Part shown: one piece after another, positions 1-9,554 of the stretch
Layout: the number at the start of each line of letters is the position of its first letter
Position numbering within the stretch: the first letter of the stretch is position 1
Assembly (NCBI RefSeq): GCF_000372725.1
Contig: NW_005200250.1
Span: 959,721 to 1,023,720 of the forward strand
Reading direction: 5' to 3'
Source: Emiliania huxleyi CCMP1516
Taxonomy: Eukaryota; Haptophyta; Isochrysidales; Noelaerhabdaceae
Length of the DNA: 64,000 nucleotides
Notes under the pieces: generated by a model
Databases searched by the model: none
Seen by the model: only the letters and a program-made list of their open reading frames with translations
Told to the model about the DNA's origin: nothing
Program-made: the position numbers and the translations under genes

Positions 1-2
1 TG

Positions 3-1140
3 GCGGTCCCGTGGCAGCTGTGCCTGGTCGACGAGGACGAGCCCGGCGACGATTCGCTGGAGAGCGTGTGGGAGCAGCAGTCCGACGCGGCCGCGCGTCC
101 GGCGCGGGATGTGCGTCTCGCCGCTCAATTGCTGGCGCAGCTCGCCGGCGACGGCGGCGACGGCGGCGGAGACGCCGCGGAGCTGTCGCGCTTCTGGCGC
201 GAGTGGAGCGCGATGCTCCCGCCGGCCGCTGCCTGCGCTCACCCGATGACTCTTCCCGACGCGCTGCTCGAGGAGCTGCAGCACGCGCCTCTCGCGGAGG
301 CGGGCCGCCGGCAGCGCCGCCGTCTGCTGCGGCTGCTCGCCTCTGCGCCCGCCTCGAGCGACGGCCAGCGCGCCTGGGCGACGGCCATGTGTTCGAGCCG
401 CCCGTTCCGGCTTCCGGCGCGGGCCGAGGGGCGAGGCGGCCGGACAGCCTTTGTGCCCTTTCTTGACATGGCCAACCACGCCGCTTCGCCGAACTGCGAG
501 GTGCAGGGCGCGGGCGGCGCGCCGGGCGCCTTCGAGGCGGTGGCGCTGGTGGCGACGCGCAGCCTCGACGCGGGCGAGGAGGCGAGATATCGCCTGGAGC
601 GGCGGCGCCGCCACGCCCGGAGGCGGAGCCTCCCCCTGAGCCGTCTCGGAGCTGCTCCTGCAGGCACTCATCTCGTACGGTGGCACCGCCACGCACGCCG
701 CCCTCTTCTCCGGCTTCGGCTTTGCGCCCGCCGAGAGCCGCTCCGACCGGCTCGAGCCGTTGCCCGCCGGATTGGCGCCGCTCTCGGGCGCCGCGCTCAA
801 GCGCACCCTGGCGGCGCGCCCACCGGAGGCGTCGCCGGCGCTGCTCGAGGCGGCGCTGCTCTCGCTGCCGCTCCGCCGCGGCCCCTCCGCCGGCGAGCCG
901 AGCGAGCACGCCGCGGCGAGTGCGCTCCTCGCTTGGCTCGCGGACACGTCGAGCGACTTTGCGACGAGCGAGGCGCAGGACGAGGCGACGCTCGTCGGCA
1001 TGGAGGGCGAGCCGGCCCACGACCCCAGGTTCGCCGCCGTCGTCCGGTATCGGCTGTCGAGGAAGCGGCTTTGCCGGCTCGTCGCCGAGGTGCTCGAGGC
1101 GCACAGGCGCGAGCACCTCCCCGCCGCGCAAAGACCGTGA
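3..1140 (+). CDS. SET-domain protein methyltransferase (Rubisco LSMT/SETD-like), 5' end outside window
   Basis: Predicted lysine or histidine methyltransferase using S-adenosylmethionine. Exons are 3-581 and 664-1140; the 82-nt intron starts with GC and ends in CAG. The frame is open to the left edge, so the N-terminal part of the SET domain is missing. The visible part has the C-terminal SET signature FVPFLDMANHAASPNCEV, then LDAGEE, which joins across the intron to ALISYGGTATHAALFSGFGF, the SAM/pseudoknot region of the family. After it comes a helical substrate-binding-like domain (around AVVRYRLSRKRL). An upstream WREWSAMLP segment also fits the LSMT/SETD3/SETD6 layout. Substrate unknown. 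The start of the intron resembles the start of exon 2 (both carry a GGYGGCRCCGCCACGC-like stretch). Splicing was chosen because it restores the SET core; family call firm, substrate unassigned. Confidence 0.85.
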
Positions 1141-1193
1141 CTCTGGTGCTACTTCAGCACACCCGACGGTGGACTTTGCATACAAAAAAAGAT

Positions 1194-3022
1194 ATGTCAG
1201 ACCCAGAGCCGGCACAGCCGCGCGCGCCGAATAAAAAACAAACTAACAAAGCCGTAAACAGGCGGAGCTGCCTGTCCCGGAGGAGGGCGACAGCGGCGAC
1301 GCGGCAGCCAAGGGCGGCAGCGGCGGTGATGGCGGCGAGGAGGCGCGGGGCCTGGCGAGCATTGCGTGTATGCGATGATCGGCGAGTTGGTGCTTCATGT
1401 TTGATGGGTCACTGACAGGCGAGGCCAGCAGTTCGTTTGATGCTGAGGTGTCGAGAGGATGAGTTGTGGGTGGGTCTCTGACAGGCGCGCTTCTTGGCCA
1501 ACACCGCGTACTGCTACCGGCTGTGCGAGGGGTTCGTCGCGGAGACGCTTCAGGCGCTAGAGAGGGAGAGGAGAGAGGCGAGGAGGAGTCGCTATGGTAG
1601 AGGAGAGAGGGGAGGAGGAGTCGCTACGGTAGAGGAGAGAGGCTCGTGCAATCTCGTGCAATCTCACATGCAATCTCGTGCAATCTCGTGCAATCTCTGC
1701 CCGGGATGTGGAGCTCACCTCCCGAGCGCAGTTCCGGCGCTGCTGACCCAAGGCCAAGGGCGGCACGATCTCGGGGCCTTCCCTTTGACCCTCAGGAGCT
1801 CCCCTCCAGGCTCTGCTGGCCAAGGCCAAGGGCGGCAAGGCGATCGCCAATGCCGCTCCTTCTGCGCGCGCGTGTAAATGACTGATTCTGGGGACCGCGA
1901 CTCAATAACTTGCAGAGTGGCAGCCGGTCCTGCCGACGATTCTTCTCCAGTCGGCGATCGGTCATTGCTCATTGCCAATGATTTCAGGCGACCGTTGATG
2001 CCGCCTCTGCGGGTGGCGCGCTCCTGCAGGCGTACCAGGAGGCCGGGCAGGAGCGGCGGCAGGTCGTGCCGGTGTTTGCGATCAGTGCGAGAATAATGGT
2101 GAATGCGTGGATGAATAGGAGTGGCAGCAGGTCGTGCTTGTGCTTCGCTCCTCGGCCGCGGGTGCGGACGGAGTCGCTCTGAACCGCCCCTTGGCGGCGC
2201 GCGGGAACCGGCAGCTGGCGGAGCTGCTGCTGCGGCAGACGGGAGAGGCGGAGGCGCTGGTCGGCCCGCTGCTCGCCATATCTCCCCATATCTCCCCATA
2301 TCTCCCCATATCTCCCCATATCTCCCCATAGGCGCTAGCCGGCCCGCTGCTCGCCGCATTCGGCGACGATTTGTGCGCGTACTTGGGAGGGCCGTCGGGG
2401 CAGGAGGAGGACGGGCTGCTAGTGCGTAGCGACGGGTCGCTAGAGGCGCCGTTACTAGTTGTCAAGCGCCGCACTCCTTACCAATCCAGGTCCACGGCGA
2501 CGGGTCGCTCGAGGGTGCAGTCGAGGTGAGTGTCGCCCGGGACGCGCATCTTCACAGGCGGAGAGCGTGCGGCCATCGAGGCCGTCGCCGCCGGCCGCGC
2601 CTGACCGCTCGCGTCCCGTGAGGTCTTCTCGGCTTGTTAAGCGATCAGTGCATGCTAGTTTATAGGCCGCGCCTCGCCGCTCGCGTTCCGCTGGTTCCTC
2701 GGCCGCCACACAGGCCTGACCACCGACGAGGGCGTGTGGCGGGCCGTCGCGTGCGCGCGGCCGGTTGCGCTTAAGCAGTGCCTCCGTTTGCTGCCGGATC
2801 GATAAAGTCAGGTACAGGTTGCGCTGAAGCAGTGCCTCGGCCTGCCCAAGCCGCTGTGGCACGAGGTGATGGAGCTGTGCGGCGGCGAGTGCGCCACGCT
2901 GAGCCGGCTCGAGACTCCTTCTGGCGCGATGACCTGCCGTGAACGGCGCCTCTTCACGCGTGGCAGCTATGAGTAGGCTCGAGATCCTCAAGCGGGACGA
3001 CCTGCCGAGCGAGGACGACTGA
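1194..3022 (+). CDS. Protein of unknown function in about 12 tiny exons (about 249 aa)
   Basis: I do not recognise the family. Proposed exons: 1194-1223, 1262-1342, 1485-1553, 1810-1839, 1988-2062, 2131-2253, 2332-2421, 2490-2525, 2566-2596, 2714-2763, 2818-2906, 2977-3022. They join without a stop into a mildly acidic, probably soluble protein starting MSDPEPAQPR and ending LEILKRDDLPSEDD, with pieces such as NTAYCYRLCEGFVAETLQ and ARGNRQLAELLLRQTGEAE. Most introns begin with GC. Nearly every intron starts with a diverged copy of the next exon's start: the intron at 1343 reads ARGLASIACMR where the next exon reads ARFLANTAYCYR; 2764 reads VALKQCLRL against VALKQCLGL; 2254 reads ALVGPLLA against ALAGPLLA. 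The intron at 2254 also carries a 10-bp minisatellite. Weakest points are the first 38-nt intron and the 2525/2566 junction. Confidence 0.6.
1575..1700 (+). repeat. Short direct repeats inside an intron
   Basis: A purine-rich unit of about 30 nt (GGAGGAGTCGCTAYGGTAGA) occurs twice at about 1580-1640. It is followed by about five copies of an 11-nt unit (CAATCTCGTG-like) to about 1697. Both lie in the proposed intron 1554-1809 of the unknown gene. Confidence 0.8.
2278..2331 (+). repeat. 10-bp minisatellite in an intron
   Basis: Five to six tandem copies of TCTCCCCATA end exactly at the AG used as acceptor of the intron 2254-2331. The array sits between two near-identical 24-nt coding segments (from 2254 and from 2332), so it lies between the two copies of a local duplication. 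Confidence 0.9.
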
Positions 3023-3029
3023 CGCCTGA

Positions 3030-4340
3030 GGCAGCGCCACGAGCCTCCCGCTGAGACCCGAGTCGACGGCAGTAGAGGCGGAAGTGTCGCTGGGAACCGC
3101 CGCGGCCTGTGGCGACGTTGCGGTGCACGTCGTCCCAGACCTGCCCGTGCCACTCGCAAACCGCTCGTGCGCTCACGGCTCGAGCTCGAGCTGCATCCGC
3201 GGGGCATGCTGCACGCCAAGCGGCAACGGGTGGAACAGCCTCAATTTGTGCAGGGCGGGCGAGAGTGCGTGCCTAGGAAAGCCTTTGAATCTCGCTGCCT
3301 CGGCCAACTCGCCCGTCGCCTCGCTCACGCGCGAGACGAACGAATACCTGCTGGCCGCGCACTTCAAGGAGCGGCTGGCTGCGTGCAGCGTCGCACCGGA
3401 GCGCGCCGATCTGGTTCTCGTCCCGTACCTCGTGGGCGAGCTGAAAGCGCTCCGGAGTTTGGGCGCGGCGACTGTCGATGGCAGCTACGACGCCCGCATC
3501 CGGTCACACCTCGCCCAAACAGCGGCTTGGCGCCGGTGCGGCGGGTGCGACCACGTGCTCGTTCTCTCCCACGACGTCGTCTTCCTGCGGAGGAGGAGCT
3601 TCGCCACGGGCTTTGGATTCCGGCCTGGCGACGGATTTTGGAGCAACGTGACGATGCTATCGATCTGTGCAGACCCGCGTGTGCCGCAATCGTTTGGCGT
3701 CCCGTACCCTAGCTTTGTGCACGCCTCGGGCCCTGAGGACATGGCGGCGTGGTCGCGCTTTGTCCTTGGCAGGCAGCGGCATAGACGGCTGATGCTAGTG
3801 TCCGGCCGCCACGGCACGATAGGCAGGGACCACGGCCGCTCGCGGATCATGCATGGCTGCCAGCACGACGAGAGCTGCCACTTGCACTCGTGTGATGGCA
3901 AGCACGCGTGCGAGCCTCAGAAGGTCGCGGCGCTCTACCTTGACTCCGTGTTTTGCCTCCAACCGCCGGGTGACGCCGTGTGCCGGCGCGGCGTGTGGGA
4001 CGCGCTGCTCAGCGGCTGCATCCCCGTCACTTTCCCTGCGATGGGCGCGGGGATGATGCCTGGCGCCTCCCTTACACGGATCTACCCGTGGTTCCTGCCC
4101 CCGGGGACGCCCGCACTCGTCGAGGCCGACGACTACCGCGACGCTGCCGAGAAGGTCCGCTCCATGCCAGACGCCGAGATGCGCGAGCGCCAGCACGCAA
4201 TCGCCGAGCTCCTCCCTCGCCTCGCGTACGCCACCTCCTTCGCCGCCGGCGAGGACGCCGTGGCAACCGCGCTTCGATCGGCGCGGGAGCGGGTTCGTGC
4301 CTTGAGAGCGAGACGAGAAAACCGCGGCTCGTTTCTTTAG
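3030..4340 (+). CDS. Exostosin-like (GT47) glycosyltransferase
   Basis: Predicted Golgi glycosyltransferase of the exostosin/GT47 family, acting on cell-surface or extracellular polysaccharide. The frame is open from 3030 to the stop at 4338-4340 (up to 436 aa). Near the N terminus is a Cys-rich, EGF-like stretch (RSCAHG...CIRGACC...SLNLC). The C-terminal half carries the exostosin nucleotide-sugar-binding pattern: RADLVLVPYLVG, VLVLSHDV, YLDSVFCLQPPGDAVCRRG and SGCIPVTF. There is no in-frame ATG before the catalytic region, so a 5' exon with the start and membrane anchor is missing or lies upstream; an acceptor such as CGGCAG near 3071 is possible. It begins only a few bases after the preceding gene's stop, so the 5' border is the weak point. 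Donor and acceptor sugars unknown. Confidence 0.8.
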   Translation, partial: GSATSLPLRPESTAVEAEVSLGTAAACGDVAVHVVPDLPVPLANRSCAHGSSSSCIRGACCTPSGNGWNSLNLCRAGESACLGKPLNLAASANSPVASLTRETNEYLLAAHFKERLAACSVAPERADLVLVPYLVGELKALRSLGAATVDGSYDARIRSHLAQTAAWRRCGGCDHVLVLSHDVVFLRRRSFATGFGFRPGDGFWSNVTMLSICADPRVPQSFGVPYPSFVHASGPEDMAAWSRFVLGRQRHRRLMLVSGRHGTIGRDHGRSRIMHGCQHDESCHLHSCDGKHACEPQKVAALYLDSVFCLQPPGDAVCRRGVWDALLSGCIPVTFPAMGAGMMPGASLTRIYPWFLPPGTPALVEADDYRDAAEKVRSMPDAEMRERQHAIAELLPRLAYATSFAAGEDAVATALRSARERVRALRARRENRGSFL

Positions 4341-4405
4341 AATTGGAGCACTTGGATTGATTGTTTTCTTCTCGCACCTCAACCTCTCATGAACGCGAAC
4401 TGGCG

Positions 4406-5345
4406 ATGTTCCGCGAGCTCCTCCGGCGCCTGATCGACGTGTTCTCGCGCTCGCTCTTCCGGATCATGCCGCCTTCGCCGCTCTTCCGGGCAGCAGGCTG
4501 CAGCGACGACCCGCCACGTCTACTCCTCGTCGGCCTGGGTAATCCCGGCCGGCAGTACGAGAGCACGCGGCACAACGTCGGCCGACTTGCGCTGGAAGAA
4601 ATCTGCGTGGCGGCCGGCATTGCGCCGTTCGAAAAGCACGCCACAGCTGACGTCGCCGTCGGCACGCTCGGTTCGGTGCGGGTGGCGGCGGTGGTGCCCC
4701 GCTCGTACATGAATGTCTGCGGCGGCGCAGTCAGCGCATTGGCACGCGATCTGCGCCTGCCCGCTGCGTCGGTGCTCGTGCTGCACGACGATCTTGATCT
4801 CGCTCCCGGCAAAGTGAAGCTCAAGTTGGGCGGCTCCGCCGGAGGCGCACGCATGCACCACCTCCTCGGGACCGCGAGCCCCGACCTCACTGCTGACCTT
4901 GCTGATAGGTCACAACGGGGTCAAGTCGTGCGCCGCCGCTCTGGGCGGCGACGGCTTCTGGAGGCTCAGGCTGGGGATCGGGAGGCCGCCGAGGCGCGAG
5001 GACGTCGCAGACTTCGTGCTCGAGCGCCTCTCCGCCGCCGAACGCTCGGAGCTCCGCCTCGAGCGAATCGCACGCGCCGCGCCTCTCCTCTCCGGCTCAC
5101 CCGACGTTGGGCTGACCGCCGCTACGGCGTCCTCCTTTATAAACGCGCTCACGCGGCCCGAGCCCGCTGGACAAGCCCCCGTGCCGGAGCGCGTGGCCAG
5201 CGGAGGCAAGCGGCTGAGCCGTGACGATGCTGCGCCGACCGCCGCCGCCGCAGCAGCAGCGCCGGGAGGGCCAAAAAGGCTACGGTCAGGCGACGGCGGC
5301 GCTTGCAGCGACCGCCCTGGCGAGGTGGACGAGGGGCCGAGCTGA
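4406..5345 (+). CDS. PTH: Peptidyl-tRNA hydrolase, organelle-type N-terminus
   Basis: Hydrolyses the ester bond of peptidyl-tRNAs released from stalled ribosomes. Exons 4406-4844 and 4909-5345, a 64-nt GC-AG intron, 291 aa. Bacterial-type Pth motifs are complete: LVGLGNPGRQYESTRHNVG with the catalytic His, PRSYMNVCGGAV, LVLHDDLDLAPGKVKLK, and GGSAG joined across the intron to GHNGVKS. The first 35 residues (MFRELLRRLIDVFSRSLF...) are Arg-rich, amphipathic and acid-poor, as in mitochondrial or plastid targeting peptides; a second in-frame Met is at 4466. The C-terminal about 50 residues are low-complexity Ala/Arg/Asp and outside the enzyme core. Clustered AATAAA signals follow at about 5431. 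Confidence 0.92.
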
Positions 5346-5444
5346 CGGAGCCCTCTCGGCGCCAGTGACGAACCGACGGACGCCTGGAATGGGATTTGGT
5401 GTTTGTGTTACACAAAGGTCAACGATTTGTAATAAATAAATAAA

Positions 5445-5812
5445 ACGGACACCTCTACTGTGAGATGGGCAAAAAGGAACAGGTCCCCACCCGTGCGGTC
5501 TTTGTGCAGGGTTCTTGTTGTGGGTGTGGTCGGCGTACGGCGAATAGCCGCGGGGGGTCGTCCTCTCAGTCTCACGATTGGGGACACTAGGCGCGACTAG
5601 CACTAGGTGTCTAGCTCCGTCTTCCACATGGTCCCTCGCGCCTCGGGTCCCTGGCTCCCTGCTGCTCCTAATCTCTTCGTAACATCCTCCTGCTGATCTC
5701 CGCAAAGAGTCCTGCTCACCTTCCCTCGTCTCGCCCTGCGCGTCTGCTCCAACTCTCCCCGTCGTCTGTGCCCTGCGTCGTCTGGCGACGGGTCCGCCAT
5801 AGTCGGTTGAGG
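5445..5812 (-). repeat. Dispersed repeat family A, copy 1 (inverted relative to 62845)
   Basis: The reverse complement matches the stretch at 62845-63150 over most of its length. The shared block begins with a segment that could encode a short MxDPSPDDAG-type peptide, runs through a basic Arg-rich stretch, and ends in a conserved non-coding tail (around GGAACAGGTCCCCACCC). The copies differ by several indels. It could be the 3' end of a mobile element or of a multicopy gene; I see no terminal inverted repeats. Confidence 0.8.
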
Positions 5813-6640
5813 TCGCCGCCCTCGAAAGAGTGCTGAAACCTGAAAGTGTTTTTTAAGACGTCTGATCTCTGAGGTATGATACTATCATTTAGTATGTGGA
5901 TGTGCGCACAAGTCTTCATACACCATACTTCAAGTGCGCGAGTGTGAACAAGAGTGAAAAGTATTACGCCACCACATGCACATGCACTTCAGGAGGCCGT
6001 GATGCAATGCGGCTATGGCGACGAGCTCTTCCAGCCGTGGAATAGCGGCAAGATACGGCAGAAGGACTTGCCGGAGAACGGGAGAAGGTGGTGGCTCTAT
6101 GACTTTGGACCTTTGCGAGAGGTGGCGAGCGGAGCAAGAGCGGTGTAGGCGCGTCCACGCTGCGCAGCGGCTCCCCCGCGACCGCAGCCCCTCTCGTAGC
6201 CGCAGCCGTAGCCGCAGCCCCAACTCGCCGCTCTTCTAGTGTTGGGTAGTGACCAGGGGTGAGGGGAGGGATTGAAGATCCCTCACACCAAGATCGTGCA
6301 GGGCGGGGACACATGTCCCCTAAATCCCATCTCGTCTCGCGCCGCCGTCACCACCGAGCACGGCCATCTCATACGTTCAAGCGGCGCCAGCCAGCGGCTC
6401 GGCCGCGCATCCTTCACACACTTCGCCACGACCAACCTGAGCGGGCCCGGTGTCGAGCCATGGTGCGAGCTGCATGTGAGGGGCGGCTGTGGCCACAGCA
6501 GGTCGACCAGATGGACCTCAAAGCTTGCCGTCGGCGTGCTGTCGTGGCGAGAGCGCGAGACCGCTGCAGAGGATCCGAGTGAAGTGGCGAGCCAGAGGCT
6601 ACCTGGGTCACCAAGTGGTAGCCCTTGCCCATTCTGATCA
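5813..6640 (+). other. Region with possible exons, no confident gene
   Basis: A frame at about 5981-6148 after a CTTCAG acceptor reads plausibly as protein (QCGYGDELFQPW, GRRWWLYDFGP). An overlapping frame ends at 6239 in a short RS-type tail ([18 protein letters not shown]). Another open frame runs 6272-6637 on the same strand. None matches a family I know and no consistent splicing joins them. Confidence 0.3.
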
Positions 6641-6964
6641 GGGCTGTGCTTTGGTGGGGTTGTGTTCTCCAGCTCTCGCGGTGGGTGCCGGTCGCGGGGG
6701 GCGCCGGGGGGGGGCGCTAACAGACCTCTTGCGCCCGCCTAGCCAACAAAATGGTGTATCATCTTGATGCATGCAAAATTCTACATTAGAGGAGGCAGGA
6801 ACCGGAGCCAGATGGCCGAAGGGGTGAACTGCTCAAGGACCTCCCATTGTCCTTGGCCTTGCCTACTCAGCAACATGCATCACTATGCACTTAAAATGCA
6901 ATTACTATGCATTACAATGCAACGTATGCGGGAATGTGCATATAAATGCAATTGAATGCAGTGA

Positions 6965-7210
6965 TCAGTAAGGGGGGAGTTTGTTGTTGCCTGACGCAAG
7001 CGCATCCGGCTCCCAGTCGTCAGGCGCGGAATCCCACCCGTCACCAGGGCGGTCCTCCTCCTCCTTAGAGACCACGTCCCCAGTTGGCTGCTTGGTTAGA
7101 GCCTTCTTCGTCTTAGTCGGCCGGTGTTGCGCCGGTGAGCTGCGCGCTTCCCGGATGTCGGCTGAACCAAACCTTTGAGAAATTGCAAATCGCAAAAGAT
7201 ATGCAGTCAT
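6965..7210 (-). CDS. Possible exon of an acidic protein
   Basis: The reverse-strand frame ends at 6965 and contains an acidic, protein-like stretch (VSKEEEDRPGDGWDSAPDDW). There is no ATG at its 5' end and it runs into AT-rich sequence near 7200, so it could only be a terminal exon. The overlapping plus-strand frame looks less natural. Family unknown. Confidence 0.25.
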   Translation of the reverse strand: MTAYLLRFAISQRFGSADIREARSSPAQHRPTKTKKALTKQPTGDVVSKEEEDRPGDGWDSAPDDWEPDALASGNNKLPPY

Positions 7211-7445
7211 GCCCCGAATGCATCGAATGATGCACTGTTATGCAATCACGCACAAAATGCATCGAATGCAGAATGCAACGAAATGCAATCACGCGCAAAA
7301 TGCATCGAATGCATATGCAACGAAATGCAATCACGCGCAAAATGCATCGAATGCATATGCAACGAAATGCAATCACGCGCAAAATGCATCGAATGTTGCA
7401 ATGCAGTTGTAATGCAGGAGATGCAAGCGAATGCAAAAATGCACT
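7205..7445 (+). repeat. 42-bp tandem repeat (ATGCA-rich)
   Basis: About 3.5 copies of a 42-nt unit built from AATGCATCGAATGC and CGAAATGCAATCACGCGC, tightest at 7246-7400, with degenerate ATGCA words on both sides (also at 6885-6960). Because 42 is a multiple of three, several frames stay open through it; those frames are not evidence of coding. Confidence 0.92.
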
Positions 7446-7489
7446 GCATGGGCAAAAACCACACGCATTCTTGGGCAAGAACTACACTT

Positions 7490-7840
7490 ATTCCCGTATC
7501 ACTAGCTCCGAGTTAGAGGGGGCGTCCTTGCAGTTAAGGGGAAACCTGGTACGCGGGGCTAACCCTCGGAGAGTATTCTTTAGCTCCGAGTAGAGGGGGC
7601 GTTCCGCAGCTAGGGGGACCCACAGCGCGAGGGGAAAATTCCGCCGCTGGGGGAAACCCGGAGCGCAGAACCAACCCTCGGAGACCCGTGTTATGGCCCT
7701 GCGACCGCGCACCCCCCCACGGTCGAGGAAGAGGGTGCGTTCTGCAGTTAAGGGGTACCCCGGTACACGGAACCATCCCTCGGAGACGTGTTATGGCCCT
7801 GCGACCGCGCACCCCCGGGGCTAGGGCTCTCTTGCCCGCA
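7490..7840 (+). repeat. Dispersed repeat family B, copy 1
   Basis: Composed of imperfect internal subrepeats (CTCCGAGTAGAGGGGGCG..., CCCTCGGAGACCCGTG, GCCCTGCGACCGCGCACCCC). The same modules occur inverted at 49790-49965. No coding potential. Confidence 0.85.
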
Positions 7841-8513
7841 ACCCGATGCCAATCATCCGGCCCGCTGGGTGCGCTTCTCAGCTCCCCGGCCCTGGATGTG
7901 AGGTTCCGACTGCACTCCAAGTGCTCCAAGAACGCCTTGTCCGGCAGGTGCGTCATGCTTCGGGCAGCACCGCGTGCCCGTCGGTGACGACGACCTGCCA
8001 GCCGCCCACGTCAACGTCTTGGGGCAAGGCGTAGGGGTGGGCGTCGAGCGTCGAGGCGGGCACCATCGTGCACTTTGACAGTAGAGACGCATTCACAGAC
8101 CTCCTCCATCTTTGTTCACACTAAGTTAGTGTGCGGAAGTGAGTGCCTCCGCACCGGCCGGCCGAGAGGGGAGTGGTCCGGCGGGTCACTCATAGTGCCC
8201 TTCGCCGGCCGGGACGGAGGCGGGCTCGGCACAGCTAACTGCTACTACGCGCACTAAGTTATCAAGAAGAAAATATAATCACGTCGGCGTCGATCAAGCT
8301 TCCTGGACGTGAGAGAGGCGCATCGCGGCGCGGAGAGGGCCGGGGAGGGGGGACTGAGCTGCGTATTGGTAGGGGCGACCACAGCTGTGTCATCCACACA
8401 TTATTATGCTAACCTCGGTGCCAACACCGCCCGACAACGAGAGCAGCATGCTGCTCTCGGCTCTCGCTGTGGACCGACCCCAACCGTGGTCGGGCGATGC
8501 TGTGTCGTAAACC
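7841..8513 (+). other. Stretch without a supported gene
   Basis: Mixed-composition sequence. The only structures noted are a short palindrome CACACTAAGTTAGTGTG at about 8120 and a possible promoter region before the ATG at 8514. Confidence 0.5.
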
Positions 8514-8764
8514 ATGGCATTTTATGTCATTCGCCGTCGCAGCCTCCGTTGCAGCCTGCTGCTCTCCGGGCCTACACCGCCGACGCCGCCCTCCGGCTAC
8601 TTCTGCCCGTCACAACCAACAGAACCGCCGTCCTCGCCTCCCGAGCTGCCACCGCCCTCTCCGTCTCAGCCACCACCCCCTCCTTCACCGTTGCCACCTC
8701 CGCCTCCGCCGCCTCCGTCCCCGCCGCCCTACCCGCCTCCCTACCCGCCGCCCCGACCATCTGG
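8514..8764 (+). CDS. Proline-rich N-terminal exon, unknown protein
   Basis: An ATG in a good context (AAACCATGG) opens a frame starting MAFYVIRRRSLRCSLLLSG and then Pro/Ser-rich (ELPPPSPSQPPPPPSPLPPP...), like extracellular-matrix linkers of algae. A GTGAGC donor at 8765 precedes the stop at 8766-8768, so this may be a first exon; I could not identify a second. The sequence runs into repeat family C, so a broken or non-functional gene is also possible. Confidence 0.35.
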
Positions 8765-8907
8765 GTGAGCGGTACGGCCCTCCTCTCCGCCTTCAGCGAC
8801 GCGCCTTGGCCGGCGGACAGGCTCACCACCGCGGCCTCGGCTCTGCTCGTCGCTGGCGCCTGCGTCCTGCTAGCTCATCCACGCCCGCCGGAAGTTCGCC
8901 CGCGCTT

Positions 8908-9180
8908 TCTGCCAGTCCCGTGCCTAGTGTCGCGAGAGGGAAAAAAGAAAGAAAGAAAGAAAAACAGACAACCCAAGGGAGGGGTGGGAGGACGGCACGC
9001 CGCCACCACAGGGATTTTAAGGAGAGGAGTGTGGTGCTAGCCGTCGCCCACCCTAACCCTTGGGCGTCTGCCTCTTTCTATCTCCCTTCGCAGTCCCTCG
9101 CCGATTCTCGCTGCAACCTTCATGCCACCTCGCGGTCGTCCCACTCCAATCGTTCTCCCTCCACTGTCGCTTCCTCCTCT
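8908..9180 (+). repeat. Dispersed repeat family C, copy 1
   Basis: An A/G-rich run (AAAGAAAGAAAG), then ACAACCCAAGGGAGGGG, then a CACCAC...GTGTGGTG hairpin around GGGATTTTAAGGAGAGGAG, then a C/T-rich tail. Repeated about 310 bp downstream and again, inverted, at 49045-49140. At its start (8908-8938) is the short motif CCAGTCCCGTGCCTAGTG, also found at about 39512. Confidence 0.85.
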
Positions 9181-9244
9181 GTCGCGTCGCTCTCCTCTGC
9201 CTCGTCCTGCGACGCCGCCGCCGCCTGCCGATCCCCCCCATCCC

Positions 9245-9475
9245 TTGCTCTGCGAGAGGGAGTTGCAAAGAAAGAAAGAAAACAGACAACCCAAGGGAGG
9301 GATGGGAGGACGGCACGCCGCCACCACACAGGGATTTTAAGGAGAGGAGTGTGGTGCTAGCCGTCGCCCACCCTTGGGCGTCCGCCTCTTCCTATCTCTC
9401 TTCGCAGTCTCTCTCCGATTCTCGCTTCAACCTTCGTGCCACCTCGCGGTCGCCCCCTTCTCGTCGTTCTCTAAA
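9245..9475 (+). repeat. Dispersed repeat family C, copy 2
   Basis: Direct repeat of the block at 8935-9150, about 90% alike by eye, again with the CACCACACAGGGATTTTAAG hairpin region and the C/T-rich tail. It lies directly upstream of the ion-channel gene and may supply part of its 5' flank. Confidence 0.85.
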
Positions 9476-9554
9476 GAAAGAAAACAGACCTCTCAAGTCG
9501 TTCTGTTAATTCTGCAATTCTTTTTTCGCGCGCCGACTTTTGTGGAGATCAAGG

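Noticed and set aside
7175-7593. Cys/Met/Asn-rich open frames over the ATGCA repeat
   Set aside because: The 42-bp unit keeps all frames open; no ATG context or composition of a real protein.
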